Origin: Stereum hirsutum FP-91666 SS1
Taxonomy: Eukaryota; Basidiomycota; Agaricomycetes; Russulales; Stereaceae
Length of the DNA: 64,000 nucleotides
Direction of reading: 5' to 3'
Assembly (NCBI RefSeq): GCF_000264905.1
Contig: NW_006763131.1
Span: 2,241,939-2,305,938, forward strand
Shown in pieces: positions 60,840 through 64,000 of the stretch. Made by a program: the position numbers and the translations under genes. The notes beneath the pieces are model-generated. The model did no database searches. It had not been told where the DNA came from and saw only the letters and a list, made by a program, of their open reading frames with translations. How positions within the stretch are numbered: the stretch's first letter is position 1; each line of letters begins with the position of its first letter.

Positions 60840-62205
60840 TTAGAACACCACATACGCACTCGCATAACTCACACTCGAGTCCTTCACCGTCAAACACTGA
60901 CTACTCTGCTCATACCTCACCCATTGCAGCTTTGCCATCCTCTTCTCTACGCCCTCTACTTCTCCCTTTTCCACCGCACTCAGCGCTCCAAGCAACACTC
61001 CGATAGGATGTCTCCCGCATATGGTGTTCTTCGTCCTTGCGAGATATTCGGCGAAGTATGTGTGCGCTTGACGCGCAGTGCAGGGTGGCAGGGTGAGGAG
61101 TTCCATTGCTTCGCGGTCGAGGGAGGAAATGGATTCGTAGATGGGAAACTTGTGGAGGTTGGGTGGGGAGGATGTGCGAGAGAGACGGATAGGATCGAGG
61201 GCGGTAGGAGGACGTTCGGGGTAGTAGAATGTGTAGGAGAAGCGTGTGCCCCTGGTTTATATGAACGGCATGAGATGAGTATGTGACGAATAAGAAGAAT
61301 AGGTCCGAACATACCAATGACAAAAGTCGCTTGAGACGACGCAGAATGTGTCGTCCCGTGCGAGGTAAGGAGCAAGAGTCCGACCGAAGGCAACCTCTTT
61401 CTCTTTATCAATTGCCCCGACGAGTATTGGGACGATCTTAATGTCCATCCTAATTTTCGGAAGTTGAATGATTAACGGGGTATATGGAAGGAGAAGGATG
61501 TGTCTCCCAAGATTACGAACCCTTCGAAGACTTTCCGAACGTAGGGTAGGTGCATCTCGATGCTGTGCTCGTCCTCGTCAGTCTGAAGATCCATGTCGCT
61601 AAACTCTCCACTACTTCTTAGCTCTGCGATGGCTGATGAAGATACGGAAGTGAGTGAGGGTTGAATAACAATCTCTACAAGAGATCTCACCCACTTTCGA
61701 GATCAAGGGGTAAGTCCCCGATGGGCGTCTGGTACGTCTCGCATTCCGATAGAGCACATCCGTCGAGGTATACATGATGTGATGGTCCAAGAATAAAGAC
61801 ACGTTTACTATTGCAAACAGTCAGAGACACATACTACGATATAGTGTAATTAAAGTACTCACATCCCGGTAGTATCGATGCTCTTATACGCCCAAGCCGC
61901 GGCCGGACCAGAATACGAATACCCAGCATGTCTGTGAGCGAGCTGCTATAAGCAAATATGCTCAATTCTTGAGATCAAGCAGATATAGATGCAGACGGTG
62001 CGATGATGGCTTTGCACTTCGCGATGGGTGGATGGTAATTGTCCTGTGCTGATGGTTTGACTGCGTTGAACCAGCCTTTCAGCTCCGAGTCGAGCTTGGT
62101 TCCATTGCCGGTGTACCAAGAATCGGCGTGTGTAGCGATGCTAGCATAACAGTTCAGCATGCACAAATTAATGTAACAGTGCGATTGTGCGTACCGTGAG
62201 GACAT
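60840..62205 (-). CDS. MHO1: Memo (mediator of ErbB2-driven motility) family protein
   Basis: Intracellular Memo-fold protein related to extradiol dioxygenases; copper and redox roles are reported for animal Memo, while fungal function is little known. Exons: 62195-62205, 61997-62140, 61863-61931, 61695-61807, 61521-61623, 61315-61449, 60840-61251 (987 bases, 328 aa). Seen: [35 protein letters not shown] (first metal His), [68 protein letters not shown] (Cys/His metal site) and [18 protein letters not shown]. The first coding exon is 11 bases. Divergent from the PAP2 gene. Confidence 0.93.
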
Positions 62206-62412
62206 CAGGCCTATGTTAAGGAGGAGAAGAGCAAAATGTCAGCAGTGGATGAATGTGGATGAATGTGGCGAACAAGGATCGGAGACCCCCGGGATCGGTC
62301 GGGCTCTGATTGTGGCGAGCACGTCTTTCCACCGTACCATCACCGTACCCACAGCTGTCTGTGGCCCTTCATAACTTATACTCTGTCTAAATACCCAGCA
62401 AAAAGCGTCATA
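62206..62412. promoter_or_regulatory. Shared promoter of Memo and PAP2 genes
   Basis: 207 bases between divergent starts. A 10-base sequence (GTGGATGAAT) occurs twice near 62,243-62,265. No TATA box was assigned. Confidence 0.4.
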
Positions 62413-63139
62413 ATGCCCTCAGATATCCCTAAGCCCAGCTCACTCTACTACTACACCCTTCGTTTCTTAGACCACGTCAGTCCACAATCCTTCGAATTCG
62501 CCGCTTTCCCGTCCTGGTCATCCTGAATCTACATTGCACCCAAATGGCACACATTCGGATGGAAACAGACCAATTTCACCGTCACAGCACTCTCGGCCTG
62601 CGTAGTTCTGTATACGCGCTCTGCAGGCGTAGCTTACTTCTGTGCTGGCGCCCTCGCGTGCTCGCTGACCGTGAAGGTTCTTAAACGAGTTTTACGCCAG
62701 CCTAGGCCGATGCATCCTACACAAAAGAAGAAAACTTACGGGTATGTTTTTGACCTGGCCAATTTACACAAAATTTTCCGCTTCGGTAATCCGCTGAACT
62801 TCCGCACATAGAATGCCCTCGACGCACTCTGCAACAATCACTTTCTACGGCACTTACATCCCCCTCGCATGCCTCTTTCTCCCCGTACACACATCCTTAC
62901 CCGTCCACCAACTCACCCACATCCTTCCGCCACTCATTGTCATCCCATGGGCCAGTCTCATAGCAGTATCCAGGGTTTGGCTCGGACATCATACGTGGCC
63001 GCAGGTTATGGTCGGCTGTGCATATGGCTTTGGGTTTGCATGGGCATGGTTGGGTCTTTGGATGCTATGTGGGGGGAAGGAACAGGGAGCACTTGTGGAG
63101 GGATGGGTGGAAGGTGTATTGGCGGGTGTCAGGCGTTGA
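62413..63139 (+). CDS. PAP2-family membrane phosphatase (dolichyldiphosphatase-like)
   Basis: Integral-membrane phosphatase of the type 2 phosphatidic acid phosphatase family, possibly acting on dolichyl or lipid phosphates in the ER. Exons: 62413-62475, 62569-62741, 62812-63139 (564 bases, 187 aa). Seen: MPSDIPKPSSLYYYTLRFLD, TALSACVVLYTRSAGVAYFC, the first phosphatase motif KRVLRQPRP, the second GMPSTHSATITFYG (PSTH), and the third SRVWLGHHTWPQV with the nucleophile-region His; four membrane segments fit. It is shorter than yeast Cwh8 and lacks its N-terminal motif, so the substrate is open. Confidence 0.88.
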
Positions 63140-63446
63140 ACGTTTCGGGGATGGACCATTCTGAGGGATTCCCATGCTCAGCACTGCCAGAGCAGTCGAT
63201 ATTGCCAATTTCACTTTCCGCTGGAGTGGGCCTCAGACCCACGTTTTGGTCCAGAAAACACCTTGCCGATGAGGAGCCCATATTAAACGCGTTCGACAAT
63301 GCAATAGTTTGGGATTCTGTCAAATAATCTACGCCCACGCAGAAGTATATTACACTTTCCAGTTCTCCTCAGCGCATCTCACTTCGCACCCTCGATTTTT
63401 CCTATTTATTTCAGTGTTGCCTCCCCCAGAGACCCTCCATCTGCAC
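63140..63446. other. Convergent 3' flank
   Basis: 307 bases between the PAP2 stop and the MYND gene end; nothing recognised. Confidence 0.4.
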
Positions 63447-64000
63447 TTATCCCGACTGCGAACTGCCCCAGGCCTTGGAAGAACGCTTGAAGGTCGCTTT
63501 TCCAGGATAGATCAACCGTACACTTCCGCAACCCGATGTGGCAGCCAGGAATGATAAATGATCATCAGGGTCCACGTACAGATCGGACAGGCCGAACTCC
63601 TTGTGGCCCACAATAGCTCTAAGCCCACATACTTCTCTGTGTTCATTCCAGTCTCTATAGATCCAGTCAAGGACAAGCCAGTAAGTCAAACCAATGCGTG
63701 GAGAACTCTCGAGAAACAAAAGGCAGAACTCACGCGTTCTGGCAATCAGTGCAGCAATACCTCACTGCCGAACAAGCCGTACACCACATCTCACCCTTCT
63801 TATTGCACTCCCTCCGGCCGCACAACCCTTCCGCGAATCGCTGGCCCGAGAACATCAAGATGATCAACCACATTCGGTGCATAATGTGAGAGTCCGTGGC
63901 TTGATTGGTGCAGACCCCGAGCATGATAGGTTCGCCGTGTGAGTGGTGGCAATAATTCATTTGGTTGAGATGCCAGTCTACGAGCGAGCGGAGAAGACGA
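63447..64000 (-). CDS. MYND-type zinc-finger protein, 3' part (5' end outside window)
   Basis: 3' part of a gene whose start lies off the right edge. Seen: a MYND finger, CGRRECNKKGEMWCTACSA then VRYCCTDCQNADWNEHREVC, giving Cys/Cys/His/Cys spacing as in MYND domains. An intron (GTGAGT to CTATAG, about 63,677-63,728) interrupts it between QNA and DWN and fits in phase. Downstream text KEFGLSDLYVDPDDHLSFL leads to a stop at 63447. MYND modules bind proline-rich partners in transcription factors and methyltransferases. No SET or other domain is visible in this part, so the product class is unknown. Upstream exon limits past 63,850 are not resolved. Confidence 0.55.

Overview
The window is nuclear DNA of a filamentous basidiomycete, most likely an Agaricomycete. 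Genes are dense and split by many short introns (mostly 50-125 bases, GT-AG), typical CTGAC/CTTAA-like branch sites lie just before the 3' splice sites, and the gene families (tandem potassium-channel-beta-type aldo/keto reductases, Kre9/Knh1-type GPI proteins, FAS1 proteins, HIRAN-RING Rad5) are those of mushroom genomes. No bacterial operon structure, CRISPR array or intact transposon is seen.

Layout. 1-6,330: the end-truncated 49-kDa subunit of complex I, a divergent MRH-domain receptor, a GPI-anchored Kre9-like wall protein and the mitochondrial protease Atp23. 6,330-9,800 is gene-poor. 9,800-18,100: a peroxisomal enoyl-CoA hydratase, a TPX2-like spindle factor and a FAS1 protein, with two further gene-poor gaps. 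A head-to-head inverted repeat at 18,173-18,885 precedes two tandem aldo/keto reductases (19,670-23,867). 25,500-40,600 is housekeeping: a Gfd2-like nuclease-fold protein, ubiquitin-eL40, Utp14, Rad5 and CCT-eta. 40,900-46,100: a Dal5-type permease, a BSP-type metallopeptidase, an intron-containing tRNA-Ser(UGA) and Lsm1. 46,400-58,100: a RhoGAP, a very large Spp1-like PHD protein with dipeptide repeats and a Stm1/SERBP1-like protein. 58,100-64,000: a histidine-phosphatase protein, a Memo protein, a PAP2 phosphatase and the 3' part of a MYND-finger gene.

Gene models were rebuilt by hand, joining exons by splice sites, reading phase and family conservation. For fourteen genes I give full exon lists whose summed lengths are divisible by three (ATP23, the Kre9-like gene, the MRH receptor, enoyl-CoA hydratase, TPX2, FAS1, UTP14, CCT7, LSM1, RhoGAP, SPP1, Stm1, histidine phosphatase and Memo); ubiquitin-eL40, BSP and PAP2 also close. 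The tightly packed pairs NDUFS2/MRH receptor, RAD5/CCT7 and Memo/PAP2 are divergent and share 108-207 base promoters.

The most striking signal is the repeated use of extremely short exons. RAD5 builds its Walker A motif from two successive micro-exons of 5 and 3 bases. The histidine phosphatase gene opens with exons of 31, 16, 15, 14 and 38 bases. NDUFS2 has a 10-base exon, ATP23 a 9-base terminal coding exon, the Memo gene an 11-base first coding exon and the enoyl-CoA hydratase three exons of exactly 24 bases. These would be lost by routine gene calling, and they restore conserved motifs exactly.
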